From Vespa crabro (lineage: Eukaryota; Arthropoda; Insecta; Hymenoptera; Vespidae), in the NCBI RefSeq assembly GCF_910589235.1, contig NC_060974.1:2236003-2300002 (forward strand): a stretch of DNA of 64,000 bases, in the 5' to 3' direction. The position numbers and the translations under genes are program-made. The first letter of the stretch is position 1. Every line of letters starts with the position of its first letter. The notes beneath the pieces are model-generated. The model saw nothing but the letters and a program-made list of their open reading frames with translations, made no database searches and was not told the origin of the DNA. Positions 12,301-25,280 of this stretch are shown piece by piece.

Positions 12301-13526
12301 AGTCTATAAAAATCAAATTGACAACATATTTTTGGATCTGGTCCACATGTATGAGGTATATCATAACTATAAAATGGCATCATATGAGTAAACAATTCTG
12401 TTGAGCCATCATTGTCCCACAATTGTCTCCATCGAAATTCTAAATTTTTTTCTTTAGCCAATCTTTTTTTAACCGAATAATGAACTCTTTGTATAAGCAA
12501 ATTATTTAATCCAGCTCCTTTTAATAAATATGGCATAGTTGGGGAAAGTCCAAATGGATCAATTGCCCATCCTGAATTTGATACATAATCTAAATTATAC
12601 TTTAACCATTGATGTCCTTCTGTTAGTTGAGTAAGTTGAGCAATCCAGTGAGAGACAGATTCATCTGGCATAACCCATCCACCTGATACTATTTCTAATT
12701 GACCGTCATGAATCAAGCTCCTGACTAAATCACGTGTTACCTTTGATTGTTCATCCCACCACAACTTAAAAAACGAAACTTCTGCCCAGATAAATTTACG
12801 CCGTTTGTCTTCTGCTAATTTTGTTACCATATTATTTAATATATTTCTCGTTTGAGAAGTATAATATTTTTCAAATGTATTCAACCATCCTGGATCATTG
12901 TGCGAATGTGGAATAACAAAGACCTTCAACTTCCTGTTACGATGCCATTGTTCTTTATTATACTTGATATTCCATCCTTGTTTCCAAACTCCACCATCTG
13001 GATTATCAAAATCCAATATTTTATATAAGTCTAACATTTGTATATCAACTTCTGGTGTTCGATTTATATTAAAATTGCATTTCGATAATTTTTCTATATG
13101 ATTTTGGATTGGACCCGATTGTTCATGATTATTTAATGGTTTTATTACTGGTACTAAGTTTCGCTTTATTTTTGCAGCTTCTTGAAGAGCATTCATAGCT
13201 TCATGATGTTTATTAAAATCTTTTTCTAATTTTGCTAATCTACTTTCAAAATGTAGCCATTGATTCTAAAATGAGTAAATATATATAAATCCTATATAAA
13301 TTTACATTTTGCACAATATATAATAATAGTACAAATTAGTTCGATAAAAAGAAAATTTGTATATACTTACATCGTGCATAGATAGTTTGTTATCCTGTCC
13401 AGGAGGAAAAATTGTTAAATCCACTATTATATATGTCATTAAACAGCAAACAAAAAGTAATCCTGCTCCAAGAAAGGCTAAAGTTTTCCTTGTCTTCATA
13501 TTATATTTTTCTAATGGTAAATTCAC
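9394..13526 (-). CDS. Golgi alpha-mannosidase II (GH38)
   Basis: Seven exons, 5' to 3': 13371-13526, 11911-13265, 11486-11824, 11012-11320, 10390-10921, 10158-10310 and 9394-9975. They give 1141 aa, the same length class as MAN2A1. A type II membrane anchor lies at about residues 14-36. A stem follows, then the GH38 catalytic domain. PHSHNDPGW lies at about residues 171-179 (zinc ligands His/Asp). GWAIDPFGLSPT carries the likely nucleophile Asp at about 288. YSYDIPHTCGPDP and HHDGVSGT follow, the latter with a further metal-binding site. The enzyme trims two mannoses from GlcNAc-Man5 N-glycans in the medial Golgi; this is family knowledge. The intron after exon 3 uses an unusual donor, AG|GTTCGA; the frame across the junction demands it. 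It is divergent from PSME4 and convergent with NAA40. Confidence 0.95.
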
Positions 13527-14606
13527 ATTGAATAACTTATCTTTGACAGACTTTTAAATTAACCTCTTTTAGATGGTATCAATAAATTTCTCTTAAAATA
13601 TTTTTGTAATATATAAAATTAAGTATCATACGCACATAAAGCCACTAATTGTATGAATAATACATCTAGAGTATTTATTTAAAATACTTTGTTATATGCT
13701 ATTTGTTTGAAGTATGAGACTGTTTACCACTGCGTCTGACCGCATGAAATACATATATATATGTGTACTGCCATATGGTATATATGTAACATTCGCATTG
13801 AAATAGTTTATAGATATAAATTTGATAACATTTTAGATTATATATATATTTTTGCCGTAAGGCAATATTTTCTTTAAAACTGTAAGATAAAACAAAAGGA
13901 TATTAATTACGTAATTCTACATAGTTAAAAAAATATCTATGTGTGTATGTATGTGTACATTATTTTTTATCTCATATCATTTAAAGAAGTATAAGAGCTT
14001 TTTTTTTAGATAACCTAGAGATAACAAACAGTAATATGATTTTTATCGTTTTCTTCATTGAAATATGTCCAATTTTTTTCTTTAAAATAACTAGTTCATT
14101 CATTCAGCCAATCATAATAAAAAAAAAATTACCCTAAGCGTTATAATCCGCTCTGATTTATACTGTAATTGTTTAAAAAAAGCAATCTTTAATATTTTTA
14201 TTTATTGTATTCAATTATCATTGAATTAATAATAATATCATAATTATAAGAACAAAAGAAAAGATTTTCTATATTTGTCGGACATATTGTGTATCTCCCT
14301 ACACACATATGACATTATTAATAGTTTTAATTTTTATGTGATTCGTATAGTGGCAACTTTATCATATCAAGAGATACCTTTACCAACCTAAAGTATCAAG
14401 TATGGCTCCTACTATGAAAAACATGACTTGATGAAAATGAATTGGAATAAGCAAGTTGTAACTGATACAATAACGTGATACTGTATTGTATTGTGTGCCC
14501 TTTCAGAGAGTAGTTCTGTGATTAATCTTTACATCTTTTCAATAAAGGAAACTAAAAATTCGCAATAATAGACAAAGAATATATTCATAATTTATATGAT
14601 TCAAAA
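13527..14606. other. Divergent intergenic region (mannosidase II / PSME4)
   Basis: About 1.1 kb between opposed start codons. It should contain both promoters and PSME4's 5' UTR. A slightly GC-richer patch lies near 13720-13745 (CACTGCGTCTGACCGC). Otherwise AT-rich with no recognised element. Confidence 0.5.
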
Positions 14607-17600
14607 ATGAATTCTGATACAAATATCACAAATCATAAATATCAAAAAGAACTTATTTATAATAAATTACTACCATATGCAAAAGATTTAGAAAATGAAT
14701 CTCAAGTATTATTATCAGAAATTAAAGGAAATTTGGGCCGAGCTATTATGTACCGTGAAATGCAACCAGGATGTAGTTTTTGGACGACCAGATTATGCAA
14801 GTAAGATTTACAATAGAAAATATAATATATTTTACTTTTTTTCTTTGTAAACTATTCTTAAAAAGTTCATGTGTCCTAACACGTTTTTAAATATACATTC
14901 ATATATATTATATATTTATAATAATAATATTCATATATATTTATAACATATTTTATCATATGGTAAAGGGAATATAACATTATGCTGATTCATATCATAC
15001 ATTTAATTTATTAATATTTATTTATCATTATTATCAATTGTTCTCTTTATGTTAACATTAATTTAATAATATATATATACATGTATATATTTTTTGTTTA
15101 GATATATAAAGATATATGGCATGAAGTTTAGCAAAGAAGATCATATATACTTTGTTAAATTAATGTATGAATTAATTACTATACCAAATCTTGATCCATT
15201 CCTAATCAACAAATTTGGATCGACTTTAATTTTATTGTTAAAGTAAGTATTCCTATAAATATGTTTAATTACAAAAAATTAAAATAATAATAATTCAATA
15301 ATTAATTATCATACGGATGATATTTTTACTAGAAAGAAAGAATTACTTTCTCCAAATGATTTGGAACTTCCATGGAGACCTTTGTATGATTTAAATCAGA
15401 GAGTACGAATGTGCGCAGAATCATCCATAGGAATGTTCCGTTACTTTCCTTTTTTAGGATGCACATTAAATTCTGTAATACATTCTGCAAAAAATTATTT
15501 TCCAGTAAGAGAATTTTATTTTCTAATATAAAAATTGAATAACAATTAAGCATGTGTACTTATGATTATATTTTGTTTAGTTAAATGCAACGCAAGAAAT
15601 CTTGGATGAATTGAGGCCTATGATATGTCCATTTGATGTAGTCACTATGTCTAATACCTTTAAAACATTAGAATATTTTTTACCGATACACTTACCTCCG
15701 GAGTATCATTCGCTTGGACACGAATTATGGTTCAATGAATTTATGACATTGTGGGAAGTTTGTCATAATGGGCCGCAATGGGAAAATGAAATAATGTGGT
15801 TAATGGCTAAACTAGCATTTGCAAATATTGGTTATATTAATTGGGAACCACATATACCTCTTATGTTTACTAGATTTGTGCGCTGTTTAAATTTACCTGT
15901 ATCATATAAACAGACCCAAAGCATCAAAAGTCATAAAATCGAAATGTTACCTATTGCTATATGGATAGTATCAGTTCTGGTAAAATACTATTTTATGTAG
16001 TAGATAATAATACAAATAATAAGTGATAGTATTCTATAATAAATGCATTATTTCTCTAACATTTGCAGGGTAATAAATCCAGTGCACAAATGTATCTTGA
16101 AAAGTTTCTGAAAACAATAGAAACATATTTCCATGCAGCGAATGTCGGTCGATGGTCTGGAAAATTGAAAGAATTGCTTACAAAATTACCATATCGCTTT
16201 ATTTTACGTGTTCATAAGTAAATACATTAATCAAATAATAAATTAATATATAAATTTACCTATTTTAATACAGTGCTCGATATAAATTGAAAATTAAGAA
16301 AAAAAAAATAATACATTTTTTTATTAATTTGTAATTATAGAGAGCGATACGCTAAGAAAACTTGGGAAACACCAATTCCTGATGAGTACAAATTAAGTGA
16401 TGAAGACATCAACATTTTTGTTAAGAGTATGATGCCAATAGCTATGACAGCAATGTTTAGCAAATTAAGTGCTAATGATACTTGTTATGCTTTACAACAT
16501 CTTGCTACTATGAGACCTAGCTTAGTAATACCACAAGTTCTAGAGAGGATGTATTCTACATTAGATTCTCTCACAGAACCTCACAAACTCACAGCAGCAA
16601 TGACTTGTATGGTAGCTGTAGCTAGACCCATGGTACAAGGATCTAGAAATATAAATAAAGGTAATATATATTATCATTGTGTTATTAAAAGATTTTTAAT
16701 GCTTTCTAATATATATATATATATATAAATAAATATATATATATATATATATTTTTTTTTTTTATTTTTTGTAGGATATACATATCCAGAAGGTCCAATG
16801 CACGTTCTACCTCTTCTATTTTCATCTCTGCCAGGCATAGATCCAAATGATATAGGAAAGTGTTTTATTACATTTCGTCTGATTTCTGTATACGCCATTA
16901 TGATACCCATTGTGGATTCGTCTAGATCATCTGCAATAGCAGACGAAGAAGAGAGATTGATTTGTGAAACAACATCGCGTTTTGAAGATTTTATTTTGCA
17001 ATTCTTAGATAGAGTTTTTACTTTCATAGATTGTAGTTCATTAGAATTTGTAAGACCTGAAAATCGTGCTGGTGATGGGAAGAGTAAATTAGAAACTACA
17101 GCAGAAACGGTGTTAGAAGGAGTGTGCTCGACTTTATTACTTAAAACTAGTAATGCAATTTTTCTCAGTGCTTTACATAAGTTACGTACATTCGTGACCG
17201 AACGTATTTTAGAAACAAAAATCGCTGGCCAACTAGTAGCTGTACTTTGTCGAATTTTTGTACGGATTAATGGTCAGGATACGCTACGTGCTCTGGTACC
17301 TTTATTATCTCAAACGATATTAGATATAATTAATGAAGGAGAGGATGTCATCAAGGAAGAAAATTTAGATAATCGTTTATTATATGCAATGCTTCTACTA
17401 TCTGCAGTTGTCGAAACACCAGGTTCCAATTTATTACCGCATATAAATACTTTCTTGAAAGTACTTGATCAAGTGTTATTGTTAAGATCGAGAGAAGGAA
17501 GCAAGCTTGCATGTCGCATACTTAAAAATTTGCTTATGTCATTGTCCACTGTTACATTCTGTCAATTTCGAACTGTCGAGAGGGATTACAATGATCCAGA

Positions 17601-20600
17601 ATATCCTTATACAAGAGATTGGGGTCGAGCAATAGATGTTGACTCTTTACGCATTAATTGGTATGTTCCTGGGAAAGAAGAAATTGCAACGATTCAACAA
17701 ATATTCTCCAAATATTTGCCTCAAGAAATAGAAAAATTACAAAAATACTGTCATGATTGGAATTCATTAACACGGTATGTTCCCTTTATAATTTTTAATA
17801 GTATTTATGTATTTCTTGATAACATCTAAATGCAGAAATAGGAAGCCTCTGTGCTAACAAACAATTTTACCCCATTTTCCAGAAATCAAATGCAAAATGT
17901 TTTATAAAATATAACTTCTTGAACGTCTTTTTATATATGAAGTATTTAGACTAAAACTGCCTCAACTGATAACATAAATGGATAAATGACTATAGGGAGG
18001 AGTTGCTGACCAGTCTGAATATTGTAAGCGGTATTGTTGGAGGCTGTGAGTCTGTTTTACCATTGTGGAAAGAATCTCCACTTCCTGTCGTCGAAACATC
18101 TTTAGAATGGATATCATTTACTCCAACTGTTGGTATCACAGGAGAAATCATTATGCCCGATGGAAGTAATGTGAGACGGTATTTGACAGAGATCTTAAGT
18201 AATCTACAATCTGTATTACTGAAAAATGCAGAAGATGATACAAAAAGTTTATTTGTTTTGGTGCAGGTATGTATATTTATTTATTATTAAAAGAATAATG
18301 AAGATGTAACATATCAAATACATATGTTAATGTATTTACATCTGTTTTAGATATGGAATAGTTTACTATCGGGGAAGATGCGTTTATATGAAAGTTACGA
18401 AGGAAGACGTAAAAGTTTTCAAGCTGCACAGTCTATGTTGAATGATAAATTGGTGGGAGGTAAAAAGCGTATGGGACCCGTTATATTAGAACGTGTTGAT
18501 ATTCAGCATGAGACACGACTTCAAGTACAATCTTATGTATTAACGGAAACTCATAAAAATATAATGTTAGAACTTCTAGCATTAGCTACTAGCAGATATG
18601 CTGACGTACGCTCGAAAGCACAATGTATTCTTTTTTATGGGCTTCGACACTTTCCATACTCATATACATTCATTGTCCCTCGTTTAATAGATATTTTGGC
18701 AAAAGATACTGACGTACATCATGATGCTTATAAGGTATAAAACTTTAATAGTCAAGAAAAATAATGATTTTCCACGTATTTATTCATTCTTTCCAAAAAC
18801 AGGGAGTTTTATATATTTTATTTGGTCCACAACATGATCCTATCATGATCAAACGTGATTGGAATATGTTGCGATCTTTATGGCCAAAAATTGTTCTTTC
18901 CAAGCCATCTGAGAAACTTTCAGTGATTCGATTAAAAGAAAATTTAATTGACACTGTAAAAAATAACTTTCCAACGTATGTCATTACACTTGAAATACCA
19001 GATAGATGTTTGATTGCTGCATCTAAATTATGGAGTACTTTCCCATATCCTACTTTAGTGCAACTTAATGAGAATGAAATTCAATGTGGTTTACAAAAAT
19101 TGAAAGAGCACTCTCAATCTAATTTAGTGGCATATCATGGACTTCTAGATGATTTATTAAATGCTATTCTAGAAGAAAATCTTCATTGGAGGCATAGATT
19201 AATGTCAATGAATTTTATAAGAAGCTTGGTTCATCCTGACCAAATATATTCACCGAAAATAGTGCGGTATTTTTTAGAAGCATTGATTCATGATTCATTA
19301 GAAGAAAGAAAAATTGCGATTCGTACAGTAATTTATATGCTTAAGCAGCAAAAAAGAAAACATCCAAAGGTATTTTTAACATTTAACAAATGTATAACAC
19401 GTAAAAAAATTACTTGGAAAATTCATTTAGGATACGTTTTGTTGTAGGTAACTATTGATATAAGGGAAGAACGCGAAAAAGAATTATTATTTACAGGTAA
19501 ATCTAATGTTGTGATACCTGGAGAAAGGCCAGATAATGCGTGGTTGCAATATGACTACAATACACGTCCGTTAACATCAGATCAATGGAATGAACAAAGA
19601 TTTGTTCATCAACCATATATTGGCTATTATACATGGCCAAAAAAATTAGAGATTTATGCACCATCATCTGAACAACCAAGTTTTGATCCTAAAATTCGTA
19701 AATTAACAGATCATGAGATGGAGATTGAACGTTTCTTTAACGATCCTCAGAATGTGGAGAAACTTATTAAATTCTATAGTATCGAAGAGAAAAAGGATAA
19801 GGATAAATTTAACGTTTATAAATGTCTTCTATTTAAAAGTATTTTTCGCAATATTGGAATTACTCCCTTAAAACACTTTTTGCCACATTTGTGTAAATTA
19901 GTTACAGAAAAGCAGGAAAGTAACCAAAGATGTGCTGCAGAAATTATTGCGGGTATAATCAGAGGTGCAAAGCATTGGCCATTTGAAATGACTTGTGAAA
20001 TGTGGAATGAACTGTTACCAATTATAAGAACAGCATTAAGTAATCTAGCAGTGGAAACTGTTATAGATTGGAGTACGTGTTTTGCAACTGCCTTACAACG
20101 TAGAGATCCAAATAGACATCATTGGTTTTTGGAATGCTTGATGGAAGAACCTCCTTTAGGAGAATCTGAATCATCTTTTGTAGAATGTGGCCGTTTGTAT
20201 GCTTTACAGAGAACCCTTAATCAACAATCATGGCGTGTTTCTCAATTGATGCAACGTTTACTCATCCGTTTAGAGAATAGATTATTAACAAATCCGTTTA
20301 GAAATTTAAGGGAACGTTTAGGATCATTATTAGTTATTGTATTTGAAGCAGATCTTCGATTTCCAAAATCCTTTGAGAATCAAGCAACCCCACGAGCACA
20401 ACATTTTGTGGATAAAGTAATTCCAAAATTGCAATTACTTGCTCAAGACACTATAGCGTTGATTAGCAGGGAAGAACATTCTCTAGCCTCGGACATGGCC
20501 AATGTTAATTTTAATGATTCTATTAAAAATTCTAAATTGGATGTAAACGAACGGGAAGCAGCTATCAGATTGCTTAAGATTATTTGCAAATGGATTATAG

Positions 20601-21596
20601 ATAGTGTGTTTAGATCGCAATATGGAACATTACCAGGATTTTACGAATTATTCCCAATTATTTGCCAAATGGAAAATTATGAAACGGATGAAGAATTAAC
20701 CAAAATTTGTTCGGAAACTTTAGCTGTACTTGCACAAACAGTTACATTACCAAATGATATGTCAATAGCTTTAGATGCAATTGTAAAAATGTCCAAGCAC
20801 TTATCATGGTGGGCAAGAGCCACTTGTTTAGAATTTCTTCAAGTTTTAATCTTTTATAACATGAGCATTGTATTAAGCAAAGATGAATGGGTTAATTCTA
20901 TCAAAGAAGTGGTTTTAAATTTATTGGAAGACATCCGCTTAGAAGTACGAGAAAAAGCTGGACATGTTCTTGGTGGATTATTACATTGTGCATTCATTCC
21001 AGAGCAAAAGGCTTTACTAGTATGTATGCACATAATTTAAACGAAGTAATGTAATGTATATTTCAATTAAAGTTATAAAAAAAAATATATAAAAATTTAT
21101 AAATATAATATAATCATAAAAATTTCAGGAGAAATTCAAATTGAAAGCAAAAATAAAATTGCATAAAAAATGTCGTGCAATATACAATAAAACAGAAGCA
21201 GAAAGAAATGCAAATTTGGATGCAGTACGCTTGCGGCATGCAGGTGTTCTAGGACTTTGTGCATTTATTCGTGCACATCCTTATGATATACCAGATTATT
21301 TGCCTCCCGTTTTTGAGCATCTTGGTCTTCATTTGAATGATCCTCAACCTATACCAGTTAGTATATTTAGAAAAATAAAAGCAAAAGACTTATGATTATT
21401 GTTCTTCGAAGATATAATTAGATAAAATTCTAAATGCATTGCTCATTTTTAGACAACCATAAGAAAAACACTTGGCGATTTTAAAAGAACACATTATGAT
21501 GGATGGACCGGTGTAAATGGGCATGCACAGCATTTTACAGAAGAACAACTGGCTGTGCTGCAAGATTTATCAGTACCACCTTCGCATTATGCGTGA
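14607..21596 (+). CDS. PSME4: Proteasome activator complex subunit 4 (PA200/Blm10)
   Basis: Thirteen exons: 14607-14800, 15102-15242, 15333-15504, 15581-15979, 16069-16217, 16341-16660, 16775-17774, 17996-18266, 18351-18734, 18803-19369, 19448-21019, 21129-21356 and 21453-21596. They join in phase to 1846 aa; human PSME4 is about 1843. The protein is HEAT-like helical repeat throughout, with segments such as LPWRPLYDL and TFPYPTLVQL that I recognise from PA200. It caps the 20S core, opens its gate without ATP and assists degradation of acetylated histones; this is family knowledge. The C-terminus is PPSHYA, the position of the gate-opening HbYX motif. The Tyr and terminal Ala are kept, but His sits where a hydrophobic or aromatic residue is usual. 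No missing exon or internal stop was found. Confidence 0.96.
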
Positions 21597-21769
21597 CTGA
21601 GAAATAGTATTTAGAATATTCTCTCTTTATATATATATAAAAATTATAATATATATTTTCTTTTTAATATGGAAAGAAATTTTAATGAGAAAGAAAAGTT
21701 TACAATTACGGGAATCTTACTGAAACTAATGATATAAATTATACCTTATACTTATTTAATTATAAAAAA

Positions 21770-22105
21770 GTGGTGTTGTGTGCTATAAAGATATGTTGTT
21801 TCTATTTGGCTTTGTTTATATTTATTCAAATAAATTGATATTAAATCACATATTTTTAATTAAATTATTACAAATGTACAATTCATTATGATGTTCTTAT
21901 TTACCTTTATATATAAAAAAAAATATATATTTCAAATCCTTAAATAATTTTCTATATGGAAATTAAGATTAGTTATTATCATTATTTATTAATTACTTTA
22001 ATTGCTTGTTCTAGTTATTCTTTATTATAAATTTTGATTCATCATGATATATGGATATTTAATACATTTTTTTGAGGATATAAATAAAAATTTTACATAT
22101 TCCTT
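21770..22105 (+). repeat. Diverged direct repeat, copy 1
   Basis: About 335 bp resembling the segment at about 22919-23270 in the same orientation. Shared stretches include GTTGTGT, CATATTTT.AATTAAAT, ACAAATGTA.AATT.ATTATGATGTT, AATAATTTTCT, GAAATTAAGATTAGTTAT and ATGGATATTT. It begins about 175 bp after the PSME4 stop codon and includes an AATAAA, so it probably covers the PSME4 3' UTR end. Confidence 0.7.
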
Positions 22106-22918
22106 TATTTATTAAAAATTAAAAATTATAAAATTAGGCTTTGACTTTTATCAAAATAGTTTTATTTTGAATTTTGACGAATAAAAATTGAAGCACTATC
22201 TTTTTTAATAGGTATGATTAGATATATCATACTTTAGAATTTTAATTATATGAATTATTATTTAGAATTACGATATATAGATTACTTTAAAATTATTTAA
22301 ACTAAACATTGAAGTACTTACATTATTTACATTTTACATTATTTTTATTTATTTTCATTTATTTTTATTTATACTTCTCAGGTTAAATACTATAATTAAT
22401 ATTCTACTCATATACGTAATCATATTTACATATTTCACAATTCAAAATATGCATCTGCAATCTATTGATCCAACTATTATCTTTTATTTTATTTATTTCA
22501 ACGCAATATCAAGATAATGGCTGCTTAAACACTCTTTAGCTATATGTTAAGTTTAATTAGATACAAAAAATATAAAGTTTGTACAATTAACAAACACTCA
22601 TCAATTAATCTATTAAAGTATAATCTACTATATCATTTTATCTTGCTTTTGTCAGATATACTATTATTTTTACTGCAATATAAATATTTCTCTCATTAGC
22701 TCGGGTATTAGATTACACTCGAGTTAAGTCTAAAGATCGTATTGACGTATAGTGTGGATAGTTTCCTTATTGCATTTGTAATTCATATTTTATCCGTACT
22801 TGTCGCTGAAGTCGTATACTCTACGAGCGAAAAGTTGTGAAACTTTTAAAGGAGTTTTCTTTCTATGAGTTTACAAGTTTTAAATCAAGTTTTTAAATTC
22901 ATACTTAGTTCTAAAGAA

Positions 22919-23059
22919 GTGATGTTGTGTTATATAAGGAAATGTTTCTTCTATTTGGTTTTATTTTTATTTATTTGAATAAATGATATCAGACTACATA
23001 TTTTCAATTAAATAATCACAAATGTATAATTTATTATGATGTTTTTGATTCTATCAAAA

Positions 23060-23093
<34 letters not shown>

Positions 23094-23270
23094 TATTTCA
23101 AATCTTTAATACTTTAAATTAAAATCTTAAATAATTTTCTTTATGAAAATTAAGATTAGTTATCTTTATTATTCGTCGGTAACGTTAACTTATCCTAAAT
23201 ATTATTCTCTATTATGAATTTTGATTCATTATAATATATGGATATTTGTAAATAAAAATTTTATACGTTC
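22919..23270 (+). repeat. Diverged direct repeat, copy 2
   Basis: Second copy of the segment at about 21770-22105, offset by roughly 1.15 kb. The insertions relative to copy 1 are a poly-A/(AT)n expansion at 23056-23096 and a short Cys/Gly-type GC-richer insert near 23173-23190. It also keeps an AATAAA near 22978. Confidence 0.7.
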
Positions 23271-23706
23271 ATGTCGCATGAAATTGAAATAATTTGCGCA
23301 TATTATAAATTTGTATCTCTTTAAATATTGTTTTTTGTGCGCAGTTTTTAGGATATTCGAGAATCATGAATCGATGAAACAATAGATGTTTAGTTTATAT
23401 GGGAAAATATTTTGTATGTATTCGTAATTTCATCTTTATAAACTATAGTATGCAATTTGTAAAATGTGAAATTACTCGTAGAAAGACTATCCTTGTAAAT
23501 AATCATCTCCATATCATGTAACGAAATCAGAATAGGTCTATGTGAATAATTATAAGTTATAGCCATTATTATACAAACGAAAATGAAATGGAACTATTTC
23601 AAGTAATATAATACTTACAGTTTACTGAGACATATCATTTTTATTCACACATTGTATAATGTGTATTAATTACACCATTGTATATACCCGCGTACTAAAA
23701 ACTTCT

Positions 23707-23730
23707 TATGTATTATTATTATTATTATTA

Positions 23731-23775
<45 letters not shown>
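23707..23775. repeat. (ATT)n microsatellite
   Basis: Near-perfect trinucleotide run with one interruption near 23730, in the gene-free interval. Confidence 0.9.
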
Positions 23776-23776
<1 letters not shown>

Positions 23777-25280
23777 ATTAATTAGCTGACGCGTAACAAT
23801 GTATTACTAGCACAATATAAATTTGACATAATTTTTCGAATGCATTAATTTTTGCTATACTGACGATATTTTGTTATGCACATTAGATATAAGGTAACAA
23901 AACAATACGGTGACCTTTATCTTGTATAAAAGATACATTTTCTTTTTTAATTAAAATTTGACTATAACTTCATATATAAAAATTGTTAAATGTGCATGAT
24001 TATCCTTATTTTCTATAGAGTTATTTAAATTTTGCATTATTAAAATTACCACGCCTCTCCCAATATATTTATGTATATATATCAAATGTTAATGTTAGAA
24101 TAATGAAAACACTTTCTCCCATAATATACGCGCGTTTATGTATCATCAATGCAAAATAAACAATCGCAAATTTATAAAATACCTGATAGATCATTATTCA
24201 TTCATAAAATTGCAATTGAACAATTGTATGAAACATAACTGTGTTTCGTTTATATCCTTAATGTCATTTCAATATGAAACAACGGCGAACGAAATGAGAG
24301 GCAACACGTTTAGAAATAAAATTTGAAAAGATATTTATTGAAATCAACATTTCACGAATTGTACTTCTACTAATACACACGCAACAGAACAATAAGTCTA
24401 TTGTTAAAATGTTTGTATGATTGAATATTTGTGAAATGTCGATTTTAAATATGTAACCGAGATCAAAGTTACACAAAGAAATTTTTACAAATATAAGCAT
24501 CTTCCATGTAATATACAATGTAAGAAGCGTGCAGGTGCTTATTTTAACATATTAATGTTCACTTTACATATAAGTATGTAACATATGTATGTGTTTGTAT
24601 ATTAGTGTTGAAATATTTATTAATATTATATTAAATTACGTTATTGATCAGAGAGAAAAATGCACTAAACTTTCAATAGGAAAATAACGTAATTCTCTGA
24701 CATATTTTAAAAATTGTTTGGATCATATAGGGGAGAGAAGCAGGTATATAGGGCCAATAACTATAAATTGTACATATTACAATTAAGCTATAAACTCAAA
24801 GTGCTTATTTTTCTAATATTCATACAGAAACTTATTTAATTTATTTTTTAAATTTAAATTGCCCATATACGCATCTTGCGCGTTTGAATATTGTAATACT
24901 AAGTCGACATTTCTATATATTGTTCACTTTCATACTAAGTAATCATATTTGAGTAATCATGTTTTTCACCCTTAAAAAAAAAAATTTCGGCCAAACAATT
25001 GTTGCATAACTCTGTAATAGAGTTGGTGGTCCATATGTGACAACATTTCACACTTCATATCTATTAATATTAACTGAAGACTTTTTTCCATATTTTTTGT
25101 CTCTGGTGATGAGTTTAATCGTTGCAGTATAAAACTGCTTTTCATAACATGTGTTTCTGTAAAAACAGAATAACTTATATTAAATGATAAGAGTTCAGTG
25201 GTAAGATAACATTTGTTAATTATATTTTTAGTAAATTAATAAATCTTACTTTTGGTAAAAGAGAATCAAAATTACATTTC

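Larger units (their letters stand above)
21597..25280. other. Long gene-free interval between PSME4 and Rab1
   Basis: Holds the 3' UTR of PSME4 (+) and, at the right, that of Rab1 (-). Several AATAAA signals are present, for example near 21828. It contains a diverged direct duplication (see repeat entries), a poly-A/(AT)n tract at about 23056-23096 and an (ATT)n tract at about 23707-23775. Short open frames near 24138-24518 have no recognisable content. Confidence 0.6.

Noticed and set aside
17830..17995. Apparent break in the PSME4 ORF suggesting a pseudogene
   Set aside because: A normal intron (CG|GTATGT ... TATAG|G) restores the frame. All 13 exons sum to a full-length protein.
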